From positions 4,000,501 through 4,064,500 of the forward strand of contig NZ_VIWV01000001.1 of NCBI RefSeq assembly GCF_007829875.1: a stretch of DNA of 64,000 nt, given 5' to 3'. The notes under the pieces are model-generated. The model was not told the origin of the DNA. It did no database searches and saw only the letters and a program-made list of their open reading frames with translations. The position numbers and the translations under genes are program-made. The stretch comes from Streptomyces capillispiralis. Lineage in GTDB: Bacteria > Actinomycetota > Actinomycetes > Streptomycetales > Streptomycetaceae. This document shows, piece by piece, positions 15,658 to 24,642 of the stretch (positions within the stretch are counted from its first letter, which is position 1; each line of letters opens with the position of its first letter).

Positions 15658-16920
15658 TTACTGAAGCTCAAAACGGGCCATAGCCGCAGCTACTGCTCCG
15701 TAGATAACGGCGATTGTTACCACGAGCGGGACCGACCGGCCGTCCGGCGGGAGCATCAGGGCGGCCACTCCGGCGGCGCTGACGAAGGCCACGTTGAACA
15801 GGACGTCGTACACGGAGAAGATCCGGCCGCGGAAACCGTCCTCGACGCAGGACTGAACGATGGTGTCCGTAGCGATCTTCGCGCCTTGGGTCGTCAGCCC
15901 CAGGACGAACGCGCCCGCCAGAAGCGGGCCGGTGGTGAACGGCAGGCCGAGCGCGGGCTCCAGCACCGCGGCCACCGCGGCGCACACCACGATCCAGCGG
16001 CCCGGCCCGAGCCGTCCGGCCGCCCAGGGCGTCATCACGGCCGCGGCGAAGAAGCCCGCGCCCGACGCCCCCAACGCCAGCCCCAGCAGCGCGAGTCCTT
16101 CATCCGTGGTCGACGTCAAGGTGTACCGGCACAGCATCAGCAGCAGGACGAGCATGGCGCCGTAGCAGAACCGCATCAGCGCCATCGCGGTGAGCGCCCA
16201 GGCGGCCTCCCGGCGCGGCGGCGCGGCGAGGTGGCGCACCCCGGCCCGCAGGTCGCGAGCGGTGCCGGAGAGGGCCGTGGTCAGCCGGGGTCGGATCAAC
16301 GCCCGGTCCGGACCCAGTAGTTCCCTGGCGATGCGCAGCGATGCCACGGCGGCACACAGGTACAGCGCGGCGCCCACGAGCACCACGGCCGCGTCCGAGT
16401 CGGCGACCACCAGGCGGACGACGAAGGCGAGACCGCCGCCTGCGGTCGCGGCGAGCGTTCCCGCCGTGGGGGAGAGCGAGTTGGCGATGACCAGCCGCTC
16501 GGCGTCCACGACGCGTGGCAGCGCGGCGGACAGCCCGGCGAGGACGAAGCGGTTGACGCCGGTGACGCACAGAGCCGAGAGGAACAGCAGCCAGTCGGGC
16601 ACCTGGCCGAGGATCAGGAGGGCGGTCACCGAGGCCATCAGGGCACGCAGGAGATTGCCGTAGAGGAAGACCTGGCGGCGGCGCCAGCGGTCCAGCAGCA
16701 CTCCGGCGAAGGGGCCGACCACGGAGTAGGGGAGCAGCAGGATCGCCATGGCGGAGGCGATGGCCGCGGGGGACGTCTGCTTCTCGGGGGAGAAGACCAC
16801 GTAGGCGGCGAGAGCGACCTGGAAGACGCCGTCGGCTCCCTGGGAGAGCAGCCGGACGGCGAGCAGGCGTCTGAAGCCCTGGAAACGCAGCAGAACGCGC
16901 AGGTCACGGACGACGGCCAT
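15658..16920 (-). CDS. MFS transporter
   Basis: This 420-aa protein has about 12 hydrophobic segments and the MFS loop 2-3 signature LLDRWRRRQVFLYGN. It starts with a short cytoplasmic N-terminus (MAVVRDLRVLLRFQGFRRLL) at the ATG at 16920; the frame is open to 16959. The substrate is unknown; related actinobacterial proteins are annotated as putative exporters. It follows ino1 on the same strand but a terminator (16943-16976) separates them, so it probably has its own promoter. Confidence 0.85.
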   Translation of the reverse strand: MAVVRDLRVLLRFQGFRRLLAVRLLSQGADGVFQVALAAYVVFSPEKQTSPAAIASAMAILLLPYSVVGPFAGVLLDRWRRRQVFLYGNLLRALMASVTALLILGQVPDWLLFLSALCVTGVNRFVLAGLSAALPRVVDAERLVIANSLSPTAGTLAATAGGGLAFVVRLVVADSDAAVVLVGAALYLCAAVASLRIARELLGPDRALIRPRLTTALSGTARDLRAGVRHLAAPPRREAAWALTAMALMRFCYGAMLVLLLMLCRYTLTSTTDEGLALLGLALGASGAGFFAAAVMTPWAAGRLGPGRWIVVCAAVAAVLEPALGLPFTTGPLLAGAFVLGLTTQGAKIATDTIVQSCVEDGFRGRIFSVYDVLFNVAFVSAAGVAALMLPPDGRSVPLVVTIAVIYGAVAAAMARFELQ

Positions 16921-16942
16921 GGGGCACAGCCTCACATATGAA

Positions 16943-16976
16943 GAGGGTCTCCGGGACATACGACCCGGAGACCCTC
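16943..16976 (-). terminator. terminator downstream of ino1
   Basis: A perfect 13-bp stem (16943-16955 with 16964-16976) and an 8-nt loop lie just past the ino1 stop. Confidence 0.8.
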
Positions 16977-16998
16977 AACTGCCCACAGCGGGGAGGTC

Positions 16999-18081
16999 TT
17001 AGCGCTCGACCTCGCCCTGGATGAACTTCTCGACGTTCTCGCGGGCCTCGTCGTCGAAGTACTGCACCGGCGGGGACTTCATGAAGTACGAGGACGCCGA
17101 GAGGATCGGGCCGCCGATGCCCCGGTCCTTGGCGATCTTCGCGGCGCGCAGGGCGTCGATGATGACGCCGGCGGAGTTCGGGGAGTCCCAGACCTCGAGC
17201 TTGTACTCGAGGTTCAGCGGGACGTCACCGAAGGCGCGGCCCTCGAGACGGACGTAGGCCCACTTGCGGTCGTCCAGCCAGGCGACGTAGTCGGACGGGC
17301 CGATGTGGACGTTCTTCTCGCCGAGGTCCCGGTCGGGGATCTGGGAGGTGACGGCCTGCGTCTTGGAGATCTTCTTGGACTCGAGGCGGTCCCGCTCGAG
17401 CATGTTCTTGAAGTCCATGTTGCCGCCGACGTTCAGCTGCATCGTGCGGTCCAGGACGACACCGCGGTCCTCGAACAGCTTCGCCATGACGCGGTGCGTG
17501 ATGGTCGCGCCGACCTGGGACTTGATGTCGTCACCGACGATCGGGACGCCCGCCTCGGTGAACTTGTCCGCCCACTCCTTGGTGCCGGCGATGAAGACCG
17601 GGAGGGCGTTGACGAAGGCGACCTTGGCGTCGATGGCGCACTGGGCGTAGAACTTCGCCGCGTCCTCGGAGCCGACGGGCAGGTAGCAGACGAGGACGTC
17701 GACCTGCTTGTCCTTGAGGACCTGGACGACGTCGACCGGCTCGTCGGCGGACTCCTCGATGGTCTCGCGGTAGTACTTGCCGAGGCCGTCGAGCGTGTGG
17801 CCGCGCTGGACCGTCACACCGGTGCTGGGGACGTCGCAGATCTTGATGGTGTTGTTCTCGGAGGCGCCGATGGCGTCCGCGAGGTCGAGACCGACCTTCT
17901 TGGCGTCCACGTCGAAGGCGGCGACGAACTCGACGTCGCCCACGTGGTAGTCGCCGAACTGGACGTGCATCAGGCCCGGCACCTTGGACGCCGCGTCGGC
18001 GTCCTTGTAGTACTCGACTCCCTGCACCAGCGATGCGGCGCAGTTGCCCACGCCGACGATGGCTACGCGAACCGAACCCAT
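16999..18081 (-). CDS. ino1: inositol-3-phosphate synthase
   Basis: This NAD-dependent enzyme converts glucose-6-phosphate to inositol-3-phosphate, the first step towards phosphatidylinositol and mycothiol in actinobacteria. The N-terminal dinucleotide motif VAIVGVGNCAASLVQG and the conserved GDDIKSQVGAT and LNVGGNMDF segments are present. I chose the ATG at 18081 (360 aa), preceded by GGGAGCAACC; the frame is open to 18132. It lies 47 bp downstream of a PadR regulator gene on the same strand, and the two are likely cotranscribed and controlled from the palindrome at 18885-18907. Confidence 0.94.
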   Translation of the reverse strand: MGSVRVAIVGVGNCAASLVQGVEYYKDADAASKVPGLMHVQFGDYHVGDVEFVAAFDVDAKKVGLDLADAIGASENNTIKICDVPSTGVTVQRGHTLDGLGKYYRETIEESADEPVDVVQVLKDKQVDVLVCYLPVGSEDAAKFYAQCAIDAKVAFVNALPVFIAGTKEWADKFTEAGVPIVGDDIKSQVGATITHRVMAKLFEDRGVVLDRTMQLNVGGNMDFKNMLERDRLESKKISKTQAVTSQIPDRDLGEKNVHIGPSDYVAWLDDRKWAYVRLEGRAFGDVPLNLEYKLEVWDSPNSAGVIIDALRAAKIAKDRGIGGPILSASSYFMKSPPVQYFDDEARENVEKFIQGEVER

Positions 18082-18128
18082 TCCGGTTGCTCCCTGTGTG
18101 TACGAGTGAGGCCGCCCTTCGGCGGATC

Positions 18129-18812
18129 TCACGTGGCGGTGTCGTCGGGCGAATCCGGCCCGGGGTCGTCCCCGGGCCGGGGCAGGCCGCCCGTCGCTCC
18201 AGATGTGGTGTCCTGCTGAGCGGAGCCTCCGCTGGCGGACCCCTTCAGGTCCCGCCCGGCCCGCTCGCTCTCGATGAGCTCGTTCAGCCAGCGCACTTCG
18301 CGCTCCACGGACTCCATCCCGTGGCGCTGGAGCTCAAGCGTGTAGTCGTCGAGGCGCTCCCGGGTCCGGGCCAGGGAGGCGCGCATCTTCTCGAGGCGCT
18401 CCTCCAGCCGGCTGCGGCGGCCCTCGAGCACGCGCATGCGCACGTCGCGCGACGTCTGCCCGAAGAAGGCGAACCGCGCGGCGAAGGTCTCGTCCTCGTA
18501 CGCGTCCGGCCCCGTCTGGGAGAGCAGCTGCTCGAAGTGCTCCTTACCCTCCGCCGTCAACCGGTAGACGATCTTCGCGCGGCGCCCCGTGAGCGGAGCG
18601 GCCAGAGCGTCCTCGGTGGTGTTCCCCGGTTCCTCGATCAACCAGCCGTTGGCGACCAGCGTCTTGAGGCAGGGGTACAGCGTTCCGTAGCTGAAGGCGC
18701 GGAACACACCCAGTGACGTATTGAGTCGTTTGCGCAGCTCATAGCCGTGCATCGGAGATTCGCGGAGCAGGCCGAGTACGGCGAACTCGAGGATCCCGGA
18801 ACGCCGGCTCAT
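18129..18812 (-). CDS. PadR-family transcriptional regulator
   Basis: The protein has 227 aa. Residues ~5-100 form the PadR winged helix (ILEFAVLGLLRESPMHGYELRKRL), including the YGTLYPCLKTL recognition segment. A long predicted coiled-coil C-terminal region rich in Glu and Arg is of the kind PadR proteins use for dimerisation. A Gly/Pro/Asp-rich tail follows. The ATG at 18812 gives the canonical start. A 23-bp inverted repeat (18885-18907) about 75 bp upstream is a strong candidate operator for self-regulation and for the ino1 gene behind it. Confidence 0.88.
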   Translation of the reverse strand: MSRRSGILEFAVLGLLRESPMHGYELRKRLNTSLGVFRAFSYGTLYPCLKTLVANGWLIEEPGNTTEDALAAPLTGRRAKIVYRLTAEGKEHFEQLLSQTGPDAYEDETFAARFAFFGQTSRDVRMRVLEGRRSRLEERLEKMRASLARTRERLDDYTLELQRHGMESVEREVRWLNELIESERAGRDLKGSASGGSAQQDTTSGATGGLPRPGDDPGPDSPDDTAT

Positions 18813-18884
18813 CGTCGCCTCCTCTCTGCCGCGGTCATGCCGTGACGGGCTCGTGTACGGCTCGTCGCCGTCCTTATGCCGAGC

Positions 18885-18907
18885 TGATGTATCGACTCGA
18901 TACATCA
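18885..18907. promoter_or_regulatory. PadR-type operator palindrome
   Basis: Arms TGATGTATCGA and TCGATACATCA are separated by one base and perfectly symmetrical. The ATGT...ACAT core is the known hallmark of PadR-family operators. It lies upstream of the padR gene. Confidence 0.75.
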
Positions 18908-19101
18908 CGACGATAGAACGGCCTCCGGGGTGCGACAAGAGGGAGAAGGGTGAACGGGGTCACATCACGGATTCATCGCGAGCAAGTTGCCTGATTTGAG
19001 GTGAACTTCTGTGCTCGGAGGGTTTTGGCGGTGCGTAGTCTGTGCGCCATGCACACCACCGGGAACCAAGTGACGCCCGGGGGCGTCTGTGTCCCCGGTG
19101 T

Positions 19102-19137
19102 AGTACGGGTGAATGCGGAATCCTCCGCATCCGTACT
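19102..19137 (+). other. interrupted hairpin in the PBP leader
   Basis: AGTACGG (19102-19108) pairs with CCGTACT (19131-19137), and ATGCGGA (19113-19119) pairs with TCCGCAT (19124-19130), with a one-sided 4-nt bulge. The structure ends 71 bp before the start codon. It could be a leader structure or an operator; its function is unknown. Confidence 0.4.
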
Positions 19138-19208
19138 TCGGGGGGACCGGAAACCAGCCGCCGTTTCCAGGCGCGCAAGGGTGCGCCTGCCCGAGGAGTA
19201 GTCGTTCG

Positions 19209-21827
19209 ATGAGCGAGCACCGTCGCAAACCGCCGCAGCCGCAGGGAGGCGGACGTGCCGCGGCCCGACGCGGCCAGTCCGGCTCGTCCTCCGGCCGCCG
19301 CGCGGCTCCGCGAGGCGCCACCGGGTCTCCGTCCCACTCCCATGGGTCGGTCTCCCACGGCTCGGGGGGTGAGGAACGTACGTACGGCAGTCGCGCCGAG
19401 GCGCGGCGCGCCGCGCAGAGAGGCGGAGGCCGCCGCGCGGGTGCCACCGGCCCCGGGCGTGGCAGGGGGCGCGGAGCTCCTCCCGGCAAGAAGCGGATCA
19501 TCGACTATCCGCGCCACAACAAGGACGGCTGGCAGCGCTGGATGCCGTCCTGGAAGCTCGTGTCCGGTCTGTTCATCGGGTTCTTCGGGAGCCTCATCGC
19601 CGTGGCCGGCATCGGGTACGCCCTGGTGAGCGTGCCGAGCGAGGAGAACGCCGCGGCGCTGTCGGAGAACAACGTCTACTACTGGGCCGACGGCAGTCAG
19701 ATGGTCGCCACCGGCAGTGGCCAGAACCGGCAGAACGTGACGATCGAGCGGATCCCCGAAGCCATGCAGTGGGCGGTGATCTCGGCCGAGAACAAGAGCT
19801 TCTATCAGGACAAGGGCGTCGACCCCATGGGTATCGCCCGGGCGCTCGCCAACATGGCGCGGGGCGGTGACACGCAGGGTGGTTCGACGATCACCCAGCA
19901 GTTCGTGAAGAACACCTACCTCAGCCAGGAGCAGACGGTCTCCCGAAAGTTCAAGGAGATGTTCATCTCCATCAAGGTGGGCACGAAGCTCACCAAGGCC
20001 GAGATCCTCCAGGGCTACCTGAACACCTCGTACTACGGCCGGGGTGCCTACGGCATCCAGGCCGCCGCGCAGACGTACTACGGCAAGGACGCGGTCGACC
20101 TCACGCCCAGCGAGTGCGCGTTCCTCGCCGCACTGCTCAAGGGCCCGACGTACTACGACCCCGCGGGCAACCAGAACCTCGACAGCTCAGCCTCCGCCGA
20201 CGCCAACCGCAAGCGTTCCGAGGAGCGCTGGGGCTGGATCCTCGAGCAGATGCACGAGGACGAGCACCTCTCGGACGCCGAGTACCAGGAGGCGATCAAG
20301 GAGTACCCCATGCCCCAGGGCCGCAAGGCGACCAAGGGCATGACCGGCCAGATCAGCTATCTGGTGGACACGGCGAAGCGGTACGTCATGAAGAACTCCG
20401 ACATCCCGGAGGCGCAGTTCGACCAGGGCGGCTACCAGATCTACACGACCTTCGAGAAGGACAAGGTCGAGGCACTGGCCAAGGCCGTGAAGAAGGTCGA
20501 GCAGGAGAAGATCGACCCGGAGAAGCGCGAACTGGACAAGCACGTTCAGTTCGGTGCGGCGTCGGTGAAGCCCAACGACGGCGCGATCGTCGCTCTCTAC
20601 GGCGGAGCCGGCTTTGAGAACGGTCACTTCAACAACAACGCCGACACCTCGGGCGTCCCCGTCGGTTCGACCTGGAAGCCGTTCGTGCTCGCCGCCGCCA
20701 TGGAGCACGGCACCTACAAGACCAATGGCCAGGGTGTCTCACCACAGAGCAAGTACAACGGTGACGACCACCTGCAGATCAAGAACAACGACGGCTCCCT
20801 CGTCCTCAAGAAGGACAACACGCCCTTCTACCAGGAGAACGAGAGCGACTACCCGTGGGGTTACATCACCCTGCACAAGGCGATGGAGCAGTCCGTCAAC
20901 ACCCCCTTCGTCCAGCTCGGCATGGACGTGGGGATGAAGAACGTGGCGGACGTCGCCGAGAAGTCCGGCATCCTCAAGGACAGCTTCGCCGGGCTGAACG
21001 CCTCGTTCGCCCTGGGTACGTCGACCCCGAGCGCCATCCGCATGGCGGACGCCTACGCGACCTTCGCGGCCTCCGGCAAGCAGGCCGACCCGTACTCGGT
21101 GACCGCGGTCAAGCACAAGGGGTCGGAACTGCCCGGCTTCGAGAAGCCGCGGGTCAAGCGGGCGATGCCCGAGAACGTGGCGCACAACGTCACCAACGTC
21201 CTCGAGAACGTGATCGAGAACGGTACCGGTAAGAACGCGCTGGAGCTGGGGCGTACGGCCGCGGGCAAGACGGGTACGACGGACGAGAACAAGTCCGCCT
21301 GGTTCGTCGGCTACACCCAGCAGCTGTCGACCTCGGTCGCCATGTTCCGCGAGGACCCCAAGAGCCACAAGCTGCTCTCCATGAACGGCACCGCGGGTGA
21401 GGACTCCATCCACGGTGGTGACGTTCCCACGGAGGTGTGGACCGAGTACATGAAGGCCGCGCTGAAGGGAGAGCCCGACCCGGGCTTCCCCGAAGCCGAG
21501 GAGATCGGCGAGATCGCGGACGGGATCGGCGCGCCGTCCCCGACCCCGACCATCACGGAGACCGAGGAGGCGACCCCGTCGGAGTCTCCGACGCCCACCG
21601 AGTCCGAGACCACTCCGACGCCGACCGAGTCCACCACGTGTGAACCGTTCGACTTCAACTGCGAGGACGAAGAGGAGACGGGTGGAACCGGTCCGGGAGG
21701 CACCGACACCGGTGGCACGGACGGAGGGGTGACCAGTTCACCGGAGCCGACCGAAAGCGGTGACCCCGGCACCAGCAACGGGAACGGCAACGGCAATGGC
21801 GGCCTCTTCGGGGGCCCCGCCGGTTAG
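19209..21827 (+). CDS. bifunctional class A penicillin-binding protein
   Basis: This enzyme polymerises lipid II and cross-links peptidoglycan. A basic, Arg/Gly-rich cytoplasmic N-terminus (~110 residues) precedes one transmembrane helix (LVSGLFIGFFGSLIAVAGIGYAL). The glycosyltransferase domain has the catalytic AENKSFYQDKGVD and GGSTITQQFVKN motifs. The transpeptidase domain has S487-T-W-K490, S562-V-N and K687-T-G. A Thr/Ser/Pro-rich tail and Gly/Asn repeats close the protein. The ATG at 19209 (872 aa) has GAGGAG upstream; the frame is open to 19113. A terminator hairpin follows at 21867. Confidence 0.95.
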   Translation: MSEHRRKPPQPQGGGRAAARRGQSGSSSGRRAAPRGATGSPSHSHGSVSHGSGGEERTYGSRAEARRAAQRGGGRRAGATGPGRGRGRGAPPGKKRIIDYPRHNKDGWQRWMPSWKLVSGLFIGFFGSLIAVAGIGYALVSVPSEENAAALSENNVYYWADGSQMVATGSGQNRQNVTIERIPEAMQWAVISAENKSFYQDKGVDPMGIARALANMARGGDTQGGSTITQQFVKNTYLSQEQTVSRKFKEMFISIKVGTKLTKAEILQGYLNTSYYGRGAYGIQAAAQTYYGKDAVDLTPSECAFLAALLKGPTYYDPAGNQNLDSSASADANRKRSEERWGWILEQMHEDEHLSDAEYQEAIKEYPMPQGRKATKGMTGQISYLVDTAKRYVMKNSDIPEAQFDQGGYQIYTTFEKDKVEALAKAVKKVEQEKIDPEKRELDKHVQFGAASVKPNDGAIVALYGGAGFENGHFNNNADTSGVPVGSTWKPFVLAAAMEHGTYKTNGQGVSPQSKYNGDDHLQIKNNDGSLVLKKDNTPFYQENESDYPWGYITLHKAMEQSVNTPFVQLGMDVGMKNVADVAEKSGILKDSFAGLNASFALGTSTPSAIRMADAYATFAASGKQADPYSVTAVKHKGSELPGFEKPRVKRAMPENVAHNVTNVLENVIENGTGKNALELGRTAAGKTGTTDENKSAWFVGYTQQLSTSVAMFREDPKSHKLLSMNGTAGEDSIHGGDVPTEVWTEYMKAALKGEPDPGFPEAEEIGEIADGIGAPSPTPTITETEEATPSESPTPTESETTPTPTESTTCEPFDFNCEDEEETGGTGPGGTDTGGTDGGVTSSPEPTESGDPGTSNGNGNGNGGLFGGPAG

Positions 21828-21850
21828 TCGGCCTATCGCCCGGCTTGGGT

Positions 21851-21864
21851 GTTTCACGTGAAAC
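21851..21864. promoter_or_regulatory. parS site (perfect)
   Basis: Exact GTTTCACGTGAAAC between the PBP stop and its terminator hairpin. Confidence 0.95.
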
Positions 21865-21866
21865 AT

Positions 21867-21896
21867 GGGCCGCCGCACCTCCGGGTGCGGCGGCCC
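21867..21896 (+). terminator. terminator after the PBP gene
   Basis: A perfect 13-bp GC stem (21867-21879 with 21884-21896) and a TCCG loop lie immediately after the parS. Confidence 0.75.
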
Positions 21897-21934
21897 TCGG
21901 CGTATCCCCGGACATGTACGGCAGGATGTGCGGC

Positions 21935-23434
21935 ATGCCCAGTGGAGAATCGACGCGAGCGAGCGTCCACGAGCCGGAACGGGTGCGGCCGACCGAGGAG
22001 GACCCGGTCGCGGCGGCCGGCAGCGAGCTGATCGGCGGTCCGCTCGGGCGGCGTGCCCTGAGTGGCGGATCCTGGTGGATCCCGGTGCGCGTGATCGCCC
22101 TCGTGGCGATCGGAATGTTCGCGCTCGGTCTGATCCAGAAGGCACCCTGCTACAACGGCGCCTGGTTCTTCGGTGCCAGCTCGCAGTACACGCACGCGTG
22201 CTACTCGGATATTCCGCACCTCTACCAGGGGCGCGGCTTCGCCGACGGGCTGGTGCCGTACTTCGACAAACTCCCCGGGGACATGCAGTACCTCGAGTAC
22301 CCGGTGCTGACCGGCGTGTTCATGGAGGTCGCCGCCTGGCTCACGCCCGGCAGCGGCAGCATCCAGGACCAGGAGCAGTGGTACTGGATGGTCAACGCCG
22401 GGATGCTCATGGTCTGCGCGGCCGTCATCGCCGTCTGCGTGACCCGCACCCACGCCCGGCGACCCTGGGACGGTCTGCTGGTCGCGCTGGCACCGGCCTT
22501 CGCGCTCACCGCGACCATCAACTGGGACCTGCTGGCGGTCGCTCTGACGGCCGCCGCGATGCTGATGTGGTCACGGGGGCGTTCCCTCGCCTTCGGCGTC
22601 CTGCTGGGGCTCGCCACGGCCGCCAAGCTCTATCCCGTGCTGCTGCTCGGGCCACTGCTGGTGCTCTGCTGGCGCGCGGGGCGATGGCGGGCGTACGGGA
22701 CGGCTCTCGTCGGGGCGGCGGCCGCCTGGCTCGTCGTGAACGGACCCGTGATGCTGTTCGCGTACGACGGCTGGTCGAAGTTCTACGCCTTCAGCAAGGA
22801 GCGCGGCGTCGACTTCGGATCCTTCTGGCTGATCATGGCGCAGAACTCGGACGACCCGCTGAGCACTGACACGGTCAACACGCTCGCCACCCTGTTGATG
22901 GCGCTGTGCTGCGCGGGCGTCGCGGCGCTCGCGCTCATGGCTCCGCGCCGGCCGCGCTTCGCCCAGCTCGCCTTCCTGGTCGTCGCGGCGTTCATCCTCA
23001 CCAACAAGGTCTACTCGCCGCAGTACGTCCTGTGGCTGGTGCCGCTGGCGGCTCTCGCCCGGCCGAAATGGCGGGACTTCCTGGTCTGGCAGGCCTGTGA
23101 GGTGGCGTACTTCCTGGGCATCTGGATGTATCTCGCGTACACGACCAGCGGGGACGCCCACAAGGGCCTGCCCACCGACGGCTACCATTGGGCCATCGGT
23201 GTCCACCTGCTGGGGACGTTCTACCTGTGTGTCATGGTCGTGCGCGACATCCTGATGCCGGAGCGGGATCCGGTGCGCCGGTCCGGTGACGACGACCCGT
23301 CGGGCGGGGTGCTGGACGGAGCCGAGGACTCCTTCGTGCTCGGCCCCGCGGCCCGTCCCGCGCGCCACGCGGCCCACTTCGACGGGCCACAGGTCGAGTG
23401 GGGCAGGGCGGGAGCCGCGAGCGGTTCGCTCTGA
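21935..23434 (+). CDS. GT87-type polyprenol-dependent mannosyltransferase (integral membrane)
   Basis: This 499-aa membrane protein has about 10 hydrophobic segments. A large first extracytoplasmic loop follows TM1, with CYNGAWFFGASSQYTHACYSDIPHLY, and further loops contain LEYPVLTGVFMEVAAW and AAKLYPVLLLGPLLV. These are features of the GT-C fold family 87/DUF2029 that uses polyprenyl-phosphate mannose. The C-terminal ~60 residues are hydrophilic. The acceptor is unknown; related proteins build lipoglycans or glycosylate secreted proteins. The start ATG at 21935 lies after the PBP terminator; an upstream frame extends through the parS but would include the hairpin. Confidence 0.78.
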   Translation: MPSGESTRASVHEPERVRPTEEDPVAAAGSELIGGPLGRRALSGGSWWIPVRVIALVAIGMFALGLIQKAPCYNGAWFFGASSQYTHACYSDIPHLYQGRGFADGLVPYFDKLPGDMQYLEYPVLTGVFMEVAAWLTPGSGSIQDQEQWYWMVNAGMLMVCAAVIAVCVTRTHARRPWDGLLVALAPAFALTATINWDLLAVALTAAAMLMWSRGRSLAFGVLLGLATAAKLYPVLLLGPLLVLCWRAGRWRAYGTALVGAAAAWLVVNGPVMLFAYDGWSKFYAFSKERGVDFGSFWLIMAQNSDDPLSTDTVNTLATLLMALCCAGVAALALMAPRRPRFAQLAFLVVAAFILTNKVYSPQYVLWLVPLAALARPKWRDFLVWQACEVAYFLGIWMYLAYTTSGDAHKGLPTDGYHWAIGVHLLGTFYLCVMVVRDILMPERDPVRRSGDDDPSGGVLDGAEDSFVLGPAARPARHAAHFDGPQVEWGRAGAASGSL

Positions 23435-23484
23435 GCGAACGCCGTCGGGAAATCCCGGGCCATGGCGCCCTCAAGGCGGGAGAA

Positions 23485-23514
23485 AGGCCGTACACGGGCA
23501 ACCGTGTACGGCCT
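23485..23514. terminator. bidirectional terminator
   Basis: A 13-bp stem (23485-23497 with 23502-23514) and a GCAA loop, with flanking GAGAA/TTCTC extending it, lie between the convergent mannosyltransferase and racemase-like genes. Confidence 0.8.
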
Positions 23515-23525
23515 TCTCGCGCTGC

Positions 23526-24557
23526 TCAGCGGTCGACGAGCCGGTCGAACTGCGTGGTGGTGTGACGCAGATGAGCGACCAGTTCCTCGCCGACGGTCGG
23601 TTCCGGCGCGTCCGAGGGCACGAAGAGGATCGACACCTGCATGTGCGGCGGCTCGGCGAACCAGCGCTGCTTGCCGCCCCAGACGAACGGCGAGAGGTTC
23701 CGGTTGACCGTGGCGAGGCCGGCGCGGGCGACGCCCTTGGCGCGCGGCATGACGCCGTGCAGGGCCTTGGGGGCCTCCAGGCCCACCCCGTGCGACGTAC
23801 CGCCCGCCACGACGACCAGGTAGCCGTCGGAGGCGGCCTTCTGCTGCCGGTAGCCGAACCGCTCCCCCTTTACGACGCGCGTGACGTCCAGGACCGCGCC
23901 GCGGTACTCGGTGGCCTCGTGGTCCCCCAGCCAGAGCCGGGTGCCGATGCGGGCGCGGAAACGGGTCTGCGGGAACTGCTGCTGGAGCCGCGCGAGTTCA
24001 TCGGCCTTGAGATGGCTCACGAACATGGTGTGCAGCGGCAGGCGGGCCGCCCGCAGCCGGTCCATCCAGCCGATGACCTCCTCGACGGCGTCCGAGCCGT
24101 CGGTACGGTCCAGGGGCAGATGGATGGCGAACCCCTCCAGCCGGACGTTCTCTATCGCGGCGTGCAGCTGGGGCAGGTCCTGCTCGCCGATGCCGTGCCG
24201 CTTCATCGAGGACATCACCTCGATGACGACGCGGGCGCCCACCAGGCCGTACACGCCGTCGATCGACGACACCGAGCGGATGACCCGGTCGGGCAGCGGT
24301 ACGGGCTCCTCGCCGCGCCGGTACGGCGTCAGCACCAGCAGGTCACCGCCGAACCAGTCCTTGATCCGTGCGGCCTCGTACGTCGTGCCGACCGCGAGGA
24401 CGTCCGAGCCCAGCCGTGTGGCCTCCTCGGCCAGCCGCTCGTGGCCGAAGCCGTAGCCGTTGCCCTTGCAGACGGGGACGAGTCCCGGGAACTGCTCCTG
24501 CACGTGCTTGTGATGCGCCCGCCAGCGCGCGGTGTCGACGTAGAGCGTGAGCGCCAT
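23526..24557 (-). CDS. alanine-racemase-like PLP protein
   Basis: The 343-aa protein resembles the alanine racemase N-terminal TIM barrel. The lysine that would bind pyridoxal phosphate is K31 in VPVCKGNGYGFGH, corresponding to the VVKANAYGHG motif. Further barrel strands include VIEVMSSMKRHGIG and RARIGTRLWLG. The C-terminal segment is shorter than in true alanine racemases, and I cannot identify the catalytic tyrosine of the second domain with confidence. It lies 85 bp downstream of femX on the same strand, suggesting an amino-acid step for peptidoglycan. It is unlikely to be the housekeeping Alr, which is encoded elsewhere in Streptomyces. Confidence 0.75.
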   Translation of the reverse strand: MALTLYVDTARWRAHHKHVQEQFPGLVPVCKGNGYGFGHERLAEEATRLGSDVLAVGTTYEAARIKDWFGGDLLVLTPYRRGEEPVPLPDRVIRSVSSIDGVYGLVGARVVIEVMSSMKRHGIGEQDLPQLHAAIENVRLEGFAIHLPLDRTDGSDAVEEVIGWMDRLRAARLPLHTMFVSHLKADELARLQQQFPQTRFRARIGTRLWLGDHEATEYRGAVLDVTRVVKGERFGYRQQKAASDGYLVVVAGGTSHGVGLEAPKALHGVMPRAKGVARAGLATVNRNLSPFVWGGKQRWFAEPPHMQVSILFVPSDAPEPTVGEELVAHLRHTTTQFDRLVDR

Positions 24558-24642
24558 GGCCGGACCTGGAACCTTTCTCGTGGTTGCGGTGTGTCAGAGG
24601 TGGGGGGAGCGAACGAAGCCGTCAGGGCGGCGAAGACCGGGC

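Larger units (their letters stand above)
18813..19208. promoter_or_regulatory. divergent intergenic region, padR / penicillin-binding protein
   Basis: This gene-free stretch of 396 bp holds the PadR-type palindrome (18885-18907) near the padR side and an interrupted inverted repeat (19102-19137) just before the PBP gene. Promoters for both directions must lie here but I cannot fix their elements. Confidence 0.6.
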
